Below are positions 31,401 to 40,223 of a DNA stretch of 64,000 bases, piece after piece. The DNA lies in contig BCJX01000001.1 of assembly GCA_001600415.1 (NCBI GenBank), positions 1,281,723 to 1,345,722 of the forward strand, given 5' to 3'. The position numbers and the translations under genes were made by a program. Below the pieces are notes generated by a model that worked only from the letters and a program-made list of their open reading frames with translations, was not told the origin of the DNA and ran no database searches. Position 1 is the first letter of the stretch; every line of letters starts with the position of its first letter. Source of the stretch: Pascua guehoae (lineage: Eukaryota > Basidiomycota > Tremellomycetes > Trichosporonales > Trichosporonaceae).

Positions 31401-31501
31401 ATGGGGAGCTGGTCGAAACGAGGTGTCGACGACGAGCAAGTGGGCTGGGACGCCGATGCGTCAGCGGAAACGGGGACTGCCAGAGGGGGCAGCGTGTCCA
31501 T
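28403..31501 (-). CDS. F-box/leucine-rich-repeat protein, 1032 aa
   Basis: Single exon. The N-terminus carries an F-box-like segment at residues 28-45 (RFDQLPIDVLSNVAQLL) followed by a helical stretch ending ARPWLWENVDVRSGRGW, a common post-F-box pattern. Residues about 130-420 are low complexity (Ser/Pro/His/Gly-rich). From about 440 to 900 there are leucine-rich repeats: IRHLSFTNFRTIG, LFHSLRRLSLRSCRRLPSAF, MPNLTHLDLSGTRVGNDLL, LESLSLARCMHLDPHVIV, LRYLDLSSAAF, LISLGLSHVPDLRLRDIS. The C-terminus is a conserved-looking Trp/Gly segment. Family knowledge: F-box/LRR proteins recruit substrates to SCF ubiquitin ligases through their LRRs. No named orthologue recognised. A long + strand open frame across the gene is a shadow. 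Confidence 0.75.
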   Translation of the reverse strand: MDTLPPLAVPVSADASASQPTCSSSTPRFDQLPIDVLSNVAQLLAPPFYELGPSDEPTPLPPLHVVASLDPSPPPFQTTAQALSYTTKTCSHVLEAARPWLWENVDVRSGRGWLAVVDALTEEVVDLEAEDEVEGATTVVANGSGGGANGTTTSRVKGRTSGEAGAEASSSHKAVFTDDSGPSTPVSQHAPTFSHDSSPVAPATAVVHSSNSDSGHPGYQEQDPAQGPSPLQALPSQPVGSIAAAGAFSPTGPLAPGGGWAAAVGTGHGHSHHHHGPPRSVSISGGVGESSEHATHASRLSWGVSPHPQPRRVNMLITPPGSRNTSPKARLRGRSRSPRRGLDFETEGITAVLQRSLSMSNPTRPLMRQSSLSHARVISHSDLEEEVDEHHHQQHQHHVAYHDVVPPQQDLHRAAMRTPPKAEVDLPPMDVDETPNNIVNTNPDMLPPPGPYIRHLSFTNFRTIGARRSQEEAVRGRFVTAGRLEGVIKNAPNLRSICITEYVDSALTYPVVEEIFFRGYAKPRIFRPRTASFFNSNRPRPRSLSQESAEPQHQSTIDDQMDPPRPVYVPYEDETEEQKWTRRGMFKPLEAIDLTGCVSRNFSAAVDEFGDNWLGLGYDEDDDDDSDPGRGRRRTRQRHADSMDEDGDFDDEMAIDDRRTHRMLFHSLRRLSLRSCRRLPSAFIRNLVISMPNLTHLDLSGTRVGNDLLRALTYNPPRGMRLESLSLARCMHLDPHVIVDFLIESPAAADLVDLNLFVNQTQGNAMGSHDLYRLITKAPCIKSGRLRYLDLSSAAFTPEHLAPEVFPPQPSLISLGLSHVPDLRLRDISTFLQTQAPGVEVITLIGSATADLRPDATTLQITLTLHALLINPLTTMPFSLSGIDLSGINNKVDLSSGPTRLRVVELGPAIRQSLVGSQGSGRTEWQVVRSKGRRGWYVDVSAGWIPANTVSNWGEVKGDPIEVGEGLATQAFVRHLPASHPRRAYFTALAEANGRVRSDVGWHPRKMEVVRGEGMMGREEGMGGVDAFAFDE

Positions 31502-33167
31502 GGGTTTTTAGTTGGGTCTATTGAATGGTGGGTGGATGAGCAGAGGGAAAGAGGATGGGGTTGCATGCAGATTTTGTTACAGAGGGGGTGGTTGGTTGAG
31601 TCGCGAGGGGGGTGGGGAGCAGGGCAGTGTGGGTGGTGGCGCGGGACATCCGAGCAGCTGAGCGGCAGACGGCGGCGCAACGGGCTCGGGCATTCTGGAG
31701 ATGGGATCCTGTCCTACTGTCTGCATCGGGCGGCATGCAGAGAGAGAGCCAAGCCAAGCCCTCTCGGATAGACCCCAGGGACTCGAGGGGAGAACCCACA
31801 TCGGCCTAGATGAGTCTGGCTGGCTGGCTGGCCATGGCTGGCAGGCAGATGCAGGCGCACGCATCCAACCATCTCGACATCGGCCAGGTCCGCCTTAAAA
31901 TTGGCCACCCAACCAAGCCAAGCCTTGGGTGTGTGTGTCACAGCTTTTCGGTCCTGGCACTAGTCGACTCGGTGCACGGGCCCATGGCAGGGATCAAAGT
32001 GCAAAGTGACTGGGCACAGAGCCAAACTTATTAGGCCGACGCAGTCTAATTGGTTGCCATTCGGCCAACTCGGCGAGTCGCCTCTATCGCCAAAGGGGGG
32101 CGCATGATGGGCGATCTGTAATAAGTTTGGGCCAATATTTGTAGCGGGCGGCGGCGGCTAGATACCAGGGTGGGACACGGCACAAGAGGAGAGGGTAGAG
32201 AAGGGGCAGATCTGGATGGCGGGGCTGCCTGGGCCTTTGTCAGGGACAGTTTGGAGAGTACTGTAGAGGTTTGTTGTCGTGTGCCTCGTGTGCCTCGTGG
32301 GCGGGTGGTGCCTTGCAAGACCTGGTGTGTATTTCCATTCCTTGATTTCTTCCACCCCCTGGCCCCTGGATAAACATCCAGCTCATGTGCCACACTTGTT
32401 CGGTCCCTGACACACACACACACACCTACACCCACAATCTCAAACATTTGCATCACAAAACCACGTGCGCCAAGGGAACACGAAAAACGTCATGCACACC
32501 GTGTACCCAAAAAAAAAAAGTTTCTTGCTCCGACATGAGTCCGATCGGTCATTCCCGTCTCCGCCATCAGGTGTCAAATGAGGCTTTGTCGGTGACCTGT
32601 GGAGAAAAGACACCGTCCATCCCAACTCTCATTTTCCATCCAATTTCCATTTTCTTTTGACTGCGGGTAACCCACCAAATGGGAGCCTTGCAACGTTGTG
32701 CTGCAAATACTTTTCCCATCACTCGAGCCCTTTGGCACACGAGTGTCTGTCACCGATGCGTGCCGCACCAGGCGCCAAATCCGCCCACACCGGGGAACAG
32801 ATACGGTCCGGGTCTTACCGTCAGACCATGGTTCGCGTGGTCGTCCATGTTGCTCTCAGAGGCGACCATGCGGGCAAGGGACAGGAATCAGTCGTCCCAA
32901 GCGCACTCGACAACGGACCTGCATCGAGCATCTTCAGCTTGGAGCTTCGCACTCTGTTACCATCATCCCCACGAGATGAGACAGGACAGCCACCCCCCCC
33001 CCCCCTGAAAACCCAAAGAGGACAGATCGCAAGATGGTCAGGTGACTTTGGACCTGTCGCACTCCGATTCGGATCAGTCGGTTCACATCCCAAATCATAC
33101 ATGGTCTCGCCTTCTGGGCTACATGGAACTTCTCACGACTATATCGTCCTTTGTGCGCACACCGAGT
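31502..33167. other. Intergenic region
   Basis: 1.67 kb between the F-box/LRR start and the MsrA stop. It includes an AC dinucleotide run near 32410-32424, an 11-A run at about 32508-32519 and a C-rich run at about 32993-33005. No gene or RNA recognised. It contains the F-box/LRR promoter near 31500-32000. Confidence 0.5.
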
Positions 33168-34406
33168 TTACCAGTAGAGCCGGTGAGAGGGGCAGTGGTA
33201 ACCGTTGGGGTTGTTCAAAACTAAGCCGTCAACAAACACACAACGAGACAGCTGTACAACTGATCAATGACTCACGGTACTGCTGGTGGTACTCCTCTGC
33301 CTTGTGGAACGGTCCAGCAGGTTCGATTTCAGTCACAATCTTCTTATCCTTGAAGCTGCATCATTAGTGGTAATTCCAGGCGCTTCGACCCTTTGTGGCG
33401 TCTCATTGGGGCTCGCGCATCCTGCTTGCACGCCACACACATCCCCCTCTCGCAAAATCACTCGGGGCTCACTATTTGTCCTGGACCTCGGCCGTCACAG
33501 CCTTGGCAGTGGCCTCTTGCTCTGGGGTGTGGTAGTAAATGCCCGAACGGTACTCTGCGACAGTGTTAGCTGTGCCTTTTTTCCTCCCTTCGGCTGTCTC
33601 AGCCCAAGAGGTCCGAGCAAGAAACACGTCGTGTGCGCTTGATCGAGCAAGTGGCCTGGCTCGGGCGGCGCTCAGACTCACGTGTGCCGACGTCCGGTCC
33701 CTGACGGTCAACCGTGGTGGGGTTGTGGGTGCGGTAGAAAAACTCGACAAGCTCGCCGTAGCCGACGGCACCCTTCTGGTACGTCAAGCGGACAGCTTCC
33801 GCGTGGCCTGTCCTGCCCGTGCAGACCTCCTCGTAGCCTTTGCAGTCAGCGTGCCGTGCACTGCGTGTTGATTCATATCCCAGCTCGGCCCGACAACGTA
33901 CTCGGGTTCGTGGACGACTCCTTGCCATTCGTGTACCCCGAAGTCGCGGTAAAGCCCGGAAGGTTGCCGTAGTACTTGTTAAACAGGTATTCGGTGCCCC
34001 ACTGGTATTGGGTCAGCTGATTGTTGTATTGCCCAAACTGGCGGCACTTCGCAAAGGTCTGTGCAGATACCATATGGTGCCCAAGCAAACCCACGCTCGG
34101 CGTACAGGCCAACACGAGCCACCCAGCCACTACTGGGGCGCTGAAACCACAGTCGTACACAGGCACACAGAGCACTCACAAAGCAGCCGTTGGCAAACGT
34201 GGCAACCTCGGCTGTGATCGGTCAGTTGTCTGCCTTGACTAGCCGCGTGGGTGGGCGCGCTACGCACTGCCTTCGCCGAGCTGGGCGTCCTCGCGGCTCT
34301 TGATGGCCGTTGCCACGGTGGGTGCTGGAGGTGTCTGTGGTCCCTTGGGCATGGCTTGTCTGAGAGATGAGGAGAATAGGCTGCGTAGAGTGCCGAGCGC
34401 GTTCAT
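33168..34406 (-). CDS. MXR1: Peptide methionine sulfoxide reductase A
   Basis: Exons 34406-34268, 34211-34180, 34001-33902, 33837-33682, 33554-33473, 33355-33276 and 33220-33168; phases close to 213 aa. The MsrA signature GCFWGTEYLF is formed exactly across an intron, with catalytic Cys56. It is followed by PGFTATSGYTNG, YEEVCTGRTGHAEAVRLTYQ, YRTHNPTTVDRQGPDVGTQY and, at the C-terminus, IEPAGPFHKAEEYHQ and PNGYHCPSHRLYW with a likely resolving Cys. Function: stereospecific reduction of methionine-S-sulfoxide in proteins or free Met using thioredoxin. Two in-frame ATGs exist: 34406 (MNALGTLRSLFSSSLRQA, basic and amphipathic, presequence-like) and 34352 (MPKGPQ). Alternate starts could give mitochondrial and cytosolic forms. 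It shares a 317-bp promoter with HIS4. Confidence 0.9.
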
Positions 34407-34723
34407 ATGTACTTGAGAGGGATGGTGTGCAGTACGAGTCACTAACCAAATAAGACCACGTTCTTGGAGCACGTAAGTCAGAGTGATTCCCAACAATGGA
34501 GTCAAAAGTGGGGCAGGGTGGCCAGGGTGGAGGGCTAATCGTAGGGACATTGACGATGACGTGATGATGATGTGGACAAGGACAATGAAAGCCACGTGGT
34601 CACTTGATAAATTTGAATCCGATATCGAGTCGGGTTGCACCCTTCGGCAGCTACCGGCTCGTCGAGTGGTATCTTTTTCGAAGTGGCACTGGATTCGACT
34701 TTCGACAACAACCTCTGCCCACC
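34407..34723. promoter_or_regulatory. Divergent MsrA/HIS4 promoter
   Basis: 317 bp between two divergent starts. It contains GAGTCA at 34436-34441 (TGACTC on the − strand, the core of a Gcn4/bZIP amino-acid-control site) and TGACGT at 34556-34561 (ATF/CRE-like half site) in a GATGACGTGATGATG context. HIS4 genes in fungi are classical targets of general amino acid control, so the first site is plausible; function is inferred only from sequence. Confidence 0.4.
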
Positions 34724-37267
34724 ATGTCCGCCCCCGTCTTCCTCCCGCTCGTGGACCCCACAGCGGCGTCGCTCATCCCAGCACTCGCGCTGCTGGGCCC
34801 TCTCCTCATCCCCATCGACCTGCTCGCCGCCGTGCTCCCGACACTCCCTCAGACGGCGTCGTACATTGTCCAGGCTGCTACGTCTCCCGAGGCCGATGTT
34901 GTCGCATTGTTGAACGACGGCGCGCGGGCGGTCGTCGTCTCGTGCTCGCAGCTTGACAACCTCGGCGCGGACATTCCGCGTGAGCGTCTCATCGTCTCGG
35001 TCAACGAGAGCGATCTCGAGTCTGCGTCCACACTCGCCCAGCAGGCTGGCGGCCTTCTTATTGTCGACGGCAAGGCCCAAACACCAAAGTCGCTCGGTAT
35101 CAAGGACACCCACGTCTACCTGGCGCCTGCGTCCATTGCGTCTGGCGACGTCGTCGATCTCATCCGCTCGTCGCTCCCCTCCACGCTGGTGCTTCCCGCG
35201 GCCATCCTGACCGCCAACGTCGTCAGCAGCTCGACGCACGTTGCGATTGCCGAGGCTTTCCTTGCGCCCGTGACGAGCGACCGCCCCGACGGGCTCTTCC
35301 CCACCATTGTGTCGAGCTCGACTCACTCTTCCCGTCCTCTGGGCATGGTCTACTCGTCGCGTGAGAGCGTCGCCGAGGCCATCAAGACCCAGAAGGGCGT
35401 CTACCAATCGCGCAAGCACGGTCTGTGGCGCAAGGGCGAGACGAGCGGGAGCGTCCAGGACCTCGTCGGTATCGAGCTCGACTGCGACACGGACGCGCTC
35501 GTCTTCCAGGTCATCCAGCACGGCACGGGCTTCTGCCACCTCGGCACATCGACGTGCTTTGGCGCCTGGAACGGCTTTGCACGACTCGAGGACATGCTCA
35601 AGTCGCGTCGTGAGAGCGCCCCCGAGGGGTCGTACACGAAGCGCCTGTTCACCGACGAAAAGCTCCTCCGCGCCAAGATTATGGAGGAGGCAGAGGAGCT
35701 GTGCGACGCCCAGACAAAGGAGGAGGTTGCGTTTGAGGCTGCCGACCTCTTCTACTTTGCGCTCACGCGCGCCGTCTCCAAGGGCGTCAGCGTCAAGGAC
35801 ATTGAGCTCGCTCTCGACCGCAAGGGCCTCAAGGTCTCGCGCCGCAAGGGCGATGCCAAGCCCAAGTGGGATGCGGCTGTCAGCAACAAGGCCGCACCAG
35901 CGGCTGCGGCTGCTCCCGTCCCTGCCGCTGCCGCCCCGGCCGACGAGACGATCCGCATGAAGACGACCAGGCTCGAAGGTCTCTCCAAGGAGGAGCGCAG
36001 CAAGCTCCTCCTGCGCCCGGTGCTCAACTCTTTGGCAATGATTGACAAGGTCAAGCCCATTGTCGAGCGTGTGCGCAAGGAGGGCGATGCCGGTCTCCGT
36101 GCCATGACCAAGCAGTTTGACAAGGCGGACCTTGCGTCCAACGTTCTCCTCCCGCCGTACGCGACGCCGTCCGAGGCCGAGCTGCCGACCGCTGTCCGTG
36201 AGGCCATTGACCAGGCGTACGCCAATGTCAAAAAGTTCCACGCAGCCCAGGTCGACCCCGCACCGCTTCGCGTCGAGACCATGCCCGGCGTCGTGTGCAG
36301 CCGCTTTGCGCGCGCAATCCAGCGTGTTGGTATCTACGTCCCCGGCGGCACTGCCATCCTGCCCTCGACAGCCATCATGCTCGGCGCGCCCGCGCAGGTC
36401 GCTGGCTGCAAGGAGATTGTGCTTGCGACGCCCCCACGCGCCGACGGCTCCATCTCGCCAGAGGTCCTGTATGCTGCCCAGCTGACGGGTGTGACGTGCA
36501 TCCTCAAGGCGGGTGGTGCGCAGGCCGTGGCCGCGCTCGCGTACGGCACGGACGAGGTGCCCAAGGTGGACAAGATCTTTGGTCCTGGCAACCAGTGGGT
36601 GACGGCGGCCAAGATGCTGGTGCAAAACGACACGGACGCACTCGTGTCGATCGACATGCCCGCTGGCCCCTCCGAGGTGCTGGTCATGGCCGACTCGACT
36701 GCCAACCCGGTCTTTGTCGCCTCCGACCTGCTCTCGCAGGCCGAGCACGGTGTCGACTCGCAGGTCGTCCTCGTCGCCATTGGTCTTTCGGCCGAGCACC
36801 TGGCCGACATTGAGCGCCAGGTCGACATTCAGGCGCGCGCCCTCCCGCGTGTCGAGATTGCGCGCGAGGCCATCCGCAAGTCGCTCATCATCCTCGTCGA
36901 CAACGAAAAGGACGGCATCGACTTTTCAAACGAGTACGCCCCCGAACACCTCATTCTCCACCTCGCCGACTCGCCCGCCGCCGTCGCCAGCGTCGAAAAC
37001 GCCGGCTCGGTCTTTGTCGGTCCATTCTCCCCAGAGTCGTGCGGCGACTATGCGAGCGGCACAAACCACACGCTCCCGACAAACGGCTACGCGCGCCAGT
37101 TTTCGGGCGTCAACACGCTCTCATTCCAAAAGCACATTACCTCGCAGGAGGTCACCAAGGAGGGACTCAAGGTCCTCGGCCCCGTCGTCATTACCATTGC
37201 CGAGCGCGAGGGCCTCGAGGCGCACGCAAACGCGGTGCGCGTCCGCCTCGCCGAGCTTGCAAAGTAG
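34724..37267 (+). CDS. HIS4: Trifunctional histidine biosynthesis protein
   Basis: Single exon, 847 aa, starting at the ATG at 34724 (ACCATGTCC context); 40 upstream in-frame codons are ignored as leader. Three domains in order. PRA-cyclohydrolase-like at about 200-285 (GMVYSSRESVAEAIKTQKGV; SRKHGLWRKGETSGSVQDL; a HGTGFCHLGTSTCFG zinc-ligand stretch). Phosphoribosyl-ATP pyrophosphohydrolase at about 286-385 (KIMEEAEELCDAQTKEEVAF; EAADLFYFALTRAVSKGVS). Histidinol dehydrogenase at about 409-847 (VGIYVPGGTAILPSTAIML; KIFGPGNQWVTAAKMLVQND; MPAGPSEVLVMADSTANPVF; EHGVDSQVVLVAIGLS; EYAPEHLILHL; SGTNHTLPTNGYARQFSGVN). It catalyses steps 2, 3 and 9-10 of histidine synthesis in the cytosol. A 754-codon open frame on the opposite strand is a codon-bias shadow. 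Confidence 0.97.
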   Translation: MSAPVFLPLVDPTAASLIPALALLGPLLIPIDLLAAVLPTLPQTASYIVQAATSPEADVVALLNDGARAVVVSCSQLDNLGADIPRERLIVSVNESDLESASTLAQQAGGLLIVDGKAQTPKSLGIKDTHVYLAPASIASGDVVDLIRSSLPSTLVLPAAILTANVVSSSTHVAIAEAFLAPVTSDRPDGLFPTIVSSSTHSSRPLGMVYSSRESVAEAIKTQKGVYQSRKHGLWRKGETSGSVQDLVGIELDCDTDALVFQVIQHGTGFCHLGTSTCFGAWNGFARLEDMLKSRRESAPEGSYTKRLFTDEKLLRAKIMEEAEELCDAQTKEEVAFEAADLFYFALTRAVSKGVSVKDIELALDRKGLKVSRRKGDAKPKWDAAVSNKAAPAAAAAPVPAAAAPADETIRMKTTRLEGLSKEERSKLLLRPVLNSLAMIDKVKPIVERVRKEGDAGLRAMTKQFDKADLASNVLLPPYATPSEAELPTAVREAIDQAYANVKKFHAAQVDPAPLRVETMPGVVCSRFARAIQRVGIYVPGGTAILPSTAIMLGAPAQVAGCKEIVLATPPRADGSISPEVLYAAQLTGVTCILKAGGAQAVAALAYGTDEVPKVDKIFGPGNQWVTAAKMLVQNDTDALVSIDMPAGPSEVLVMADSTANPVFVASDLLSQAEHGVDSQVVLVAIGLSAEHLADIERQVDIQARALPRVEIAREAIRKSLIILVDNEKDGIDFSNEYAPEHLILHLADSPAAVASVENAGSVFVGPFSPESCGDYASGTNHTLPTNGYARQFSGVNTLSFQKHITSQEVTKEGLKVLGPVVITIAEREGLEAHANAVRVRLAELAK

Positions 37268-37462
37268 GTGCGAAGCTGGGTGGTGGTGTGTGTTCAAGGC
37301 GATAGGATAGAAGTGTGCATTTTGTAGTAGATCGTTGCATATGATTTCTTGGCCGCAACAGAGCAGCGAGAATTGTCGTATGCGCACGCCAAAAAGGGAA
37401 CAACAACCGACACGACATGAACGCGACAGCGACACGATTCGACCCAAAAAGTGAAGATCACA

Positions 37463-37543
37463 CGACAACGACATGATTCGAACATGTGCTCCCGAAGGAA
37501 GTTGATTTCGAGTCAACCGCGTTAACCACTCCGCCACGTTGCC
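37463..37543 (-). tRNA. tRNA-Ser(CGA)
   Basis: On the − strand the acceptor GGCAACG pairs with CGTTGTC, with discriminator G. D arm GGCGGAGTGGTTAAC. The anticodon stem is GTTGA/TCAAC with loop CTCGAAA, giving anticodon CGA (serine codon TCG). A long variable arm (CTTCCTTCGGGAGC region) marks a class II tRNA. The T arm is ACATG-TTCGAAT-CATGT. No intron. Confidence 0.93.
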
Positions 37544-38010
37544 TGTAGATATTTCAAGTCGGACGACCACGGCGCGTCGGCACGCGACTCGGAGAGCATG
37601 CATGCAGGAAGACAATCATTTCCAGAGTCCCCCCTTGCAAGGAGACTGGCACTTTGACCTGCCCATATTGTAGCGAAGATGGCGTGTTGCATTCTATTTT
37701 GACGCAGACCTCGCAGCGTGTTTCTGTACTGATGGCTTGCCGAGCCCGCTCAACTCTCGCTCCTAGCACGAAGTGGCACCGTCCCTACTCCACGGCCCGG
37801 AACCCTCATCACAGACGGTTGCTTAAGTGCGGGCAGCGCTGCGTACTTGACACCAGACAGTGACACCCTGGGCGTACCAGACAGTGGCACAGGCGTAGCT
37901 GGACACTCTCCATCCGCAATGCCGTGTAAACAAGCCAATACAGATCCATGATATACTCTACAGCCTGGACCTTTTGCAGTATACATTATTATGATACACG
38001 AGCCCAGTCC

Positions 38011-38012
<2 letters not shown>

Positions 38013-38048
<36 letters not shown>

Positions 38049-38150
38049 ACCCCCACCCCCCCCCCCCGCGGGCCCCAATCGAGGCCAAACTCAACGAGCA
38101 CGCACTCAACGCGCACAAACTCAACGGACACAAGCTCAACGGGCAAGAAT
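38013..38150. repeat. 36-C homopolymer and 15-bp minisatellite
   Basis: Thirty-six consecutive C residues (38013-38048) are followed by interrupted C runs to about 38067. From 38087 to 38150 there are four degenerate copies of a 15-bp unit of the form ACTCAACGNGCACAA. The homopolymer length is likely approximate because of sequencing error. Confidence 0.85.
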
Positions 38151-38202
38151 CGCAAACCGCCACCGCTCACGCGCCACATCCTACCTAGCGTCAACCCCGC
38201 GC

Positions 38203-39747
38203 CTACAAGTTTGCCAGCGCGACGCGTGCCTGCCATACCCCCCACCGCCTAGCCGCACGGAGGACGACGGGGAGGAGGGGAATGACGAGGATGCCCACGG
38301 GGACGAGGACGAGGAGTGCGACCGTGCTGACGAGGACGCCGAGGGGTTTGAGGATGATAAAGTATGCGAGGGCGGCGTACGAGTATGGGTCCGTCATCTG
38401 GTCTTAGCGTGGGGTTGGGGGGGTGGTAATGAAAAGTGGCAGCGCGGGGGTGGACATTGAGATGCCCGAGACTCACCATGGCCCAAGAACAAGCAAGGAA
38501 CCGCCGATCCCACTCGACCAGCATCCCAGGCCCAACATCGCCCTGGGCGTACGCTGCCGCGCCAAGACTCGAACTATGGTCTGGCGCCTCCAAGCCCGCG
38601 CCCGCGCCCTCTGCGCGCGCCTCGGGACCCCGGTGGCGGGGACGGTAGAATACGGGCCGCGCGCGGCGGGCACAGGGGAGATGGAAGCGGACCTGCATGG
38701 CGACCTCTGCGGCGGCGGCGGAGCGCGCGAGGAGGAGCGTGGCCCACCAAAAGACGGCGCCGAGGGGGAGGGTGACGAGGAGGAGGGTGGCGAGGAGCGT
38801 GCCTGTGAAGAGGATGGGGGTGGTGAGGAGGGTCTGGGCGGGGTTAGTGGGGNNNNNNNNNNNNNNNNNNNNAGGAGGGGGAGGGCTGGGGGTAGGGGGT
38901 GCGGGGGGGGGAGGGTTGGGGAGACGTTGGGGGAGATGCTGGGGAGAGTTGGGGTAGAGGCTGGGTTGGCACGAGAGGGTTTAGCAAGATGAGGGTGCCC
39001 AAAGAGGGGTGAGGTTGGCAACAGGCCTTGAGACGACACGCTCCCAAGAATATCCCTCCCAATTCCACCCAAACCAAGTCGCTGGCACCACCCCGCCGCA
39101 GTCCCGACGACGACACTCACAAAGGGCAAATTCACAAGCGCAAGATGCACGACGGAACGCCAGTACCGCCCCTCCTCGAGGGGTTTCCAGAAGCGCGTCG
39201 TCGCGCACGCGCCGTCCTCGAGCTCGCCCGCGAGGATGGACCATAGTGTGCCCCGTCGGGGGGGTCCGAGGAGGGGCGTGGACTCGTCTGCGGCGTGGGC
39301 GTGGGCGTGGGCGTACGGGGACGAGTGAGACGAGTATGGGGACGAGGGGTATGAGTAGGCGGAGTGGGACGAGTACGGCGACGAGTGGGACGAAGACGAG
39401 AACGACGATGGCGGCGAGTGCGAGTATGGCGGCGAGTACGCAGACGGGTATGGCGACTCGTACGCCGACGCGGACGCCGCAGCCCGACTCCTCGAGCCTT
39501 CGCTCCGCCCCGAGAAGAGGGCCGCGTACGGCGGCGGCTTGGGGTCGTACTGTACAAGCCGGCCGTCGGGGGAGAAGACGAAGAGCTGCGGCCACGCGGG
39601 CGAGAGGGGATCGGCGGGCGGGCACAGGGGGTGTCTCGTTGGTGTCGTTGGTGTCGTTGGCGTTGGCGGGGTGGTAGGCGACGGCCGGGCGCCGAGGGGC
39701 TCGGGGACGATGGTGGGGGCCATGGAGGGTGGTTGTGGGTTAGTCAT
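38203..39747 (-). CDS. Integral membrane protein with sensor-like core
   Basis: Exons 39747-39121, 38833-38477 and 38397-38203, 392 aa, phases 0/0. The N-terminal 150 residues are Pro/Ser/Tyr/His low complexity. After STPLLGPPRRGTLWSILAGE comes RFWKPLEEGRYWRSVVHLAL, which resembles the lead-in to the first membrane segment of sensor-type (two-pair helix) membrane proteins. Exon 2 begins with a strongly hydrophobic helix (ILFTGTLLATLLLVTLPLGA, then VFWWATLLLARS). Exon 3 has a long C-terminal helix (PLGVLVSTVALLVLVPVGIL). Function unknown. A second ATG (39723) is possible. Intron 1 (287 nt) contains a 20-N gap, so an exon could be hidden there; the visible joins keep phase 0. Confidence 0.65.
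38853..38872. other. Assembly gap (20 N) in an intron
   Basis: Twenty N bases inside intron 1 of the membrane-protein gene, within a C/T-rich (sense strand) low-complexity stretch. The true length is unknown. Confidence 0.95.
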
Positions 39748-40223
39748 GTCTGATAGAGGGTAGTGAGGGATGAGGTAGCGATGGAGTAGCGATGGGGTTA
39801 GTGATGGGGTAGCATGGTATGAGGCTGGCGCCCGCAGTGTAGTTAAGCAGGCTGTAGGCTGCAGCCTGCAGTCTCAGTGTGCCACAGTCATTGCAGTCCT
39901 GCACCGCAGCAACATGTCTGGTGTGCCATCTAGTTTTTGTCCATTTCTTTTGTCAGCGACGCTGGCTTGGCAGTGTCCCGGCCGCCGTGGGCGAATGAAA
40001 TGCGACCCATTAGAGATCGTCATTAAGAGATAAGAAACAAAGGGTACAGGTGTCCCTGGTGGCGACAGGGCAAAGTGATAGATGTACACGTAATTCACCA
40101 CGTGGGCTGCGTGATATGATGTCGAGATGTCCAACTCTTGTTGATGCTTAGCTGTTGCTCTTCTCGAGTTGGAAGTCACCACCAACTCGATTATTCTCTC
40201 AACTGTTACTTTTCCGACACAAC
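39748..40223. other. Divergent intergenic region
   Basis: 476 bp between the membrane-protein and cyclophilin starts. A short direct repeat (GATGGAGTAGCGATGGGGTTAGTGATGGGGTAG) lies near 39770-39815 and a tandem GCAGGCTGTAGGCTGCAGCC near 39848. No gene supported. Confidence 0.55.

Larger units (their letters stand above)
37268..38202. other. Intergenic region with tRNA-Ser, poly-C and minisatellite
   Basis: About 0.93 kb between HIS4 and the stop of the membrane-protein gene. Apart from tRNA-Ser(CGA) and the C-rich repeat block there is no supported gene. A short open frame near 37650-37860 has no family signature. Confidence 0.6.

Noticed and set aside
34535..36799. A 754-codon open frame on the − strand opposite HIS4
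   Set aside because: HIS4 on the + strand has unmistakable motifs over its full length. The antisense frame is Arg/Leu/Val/Gly/Asp-biased and arises from G/C-ending codons of HIS4.
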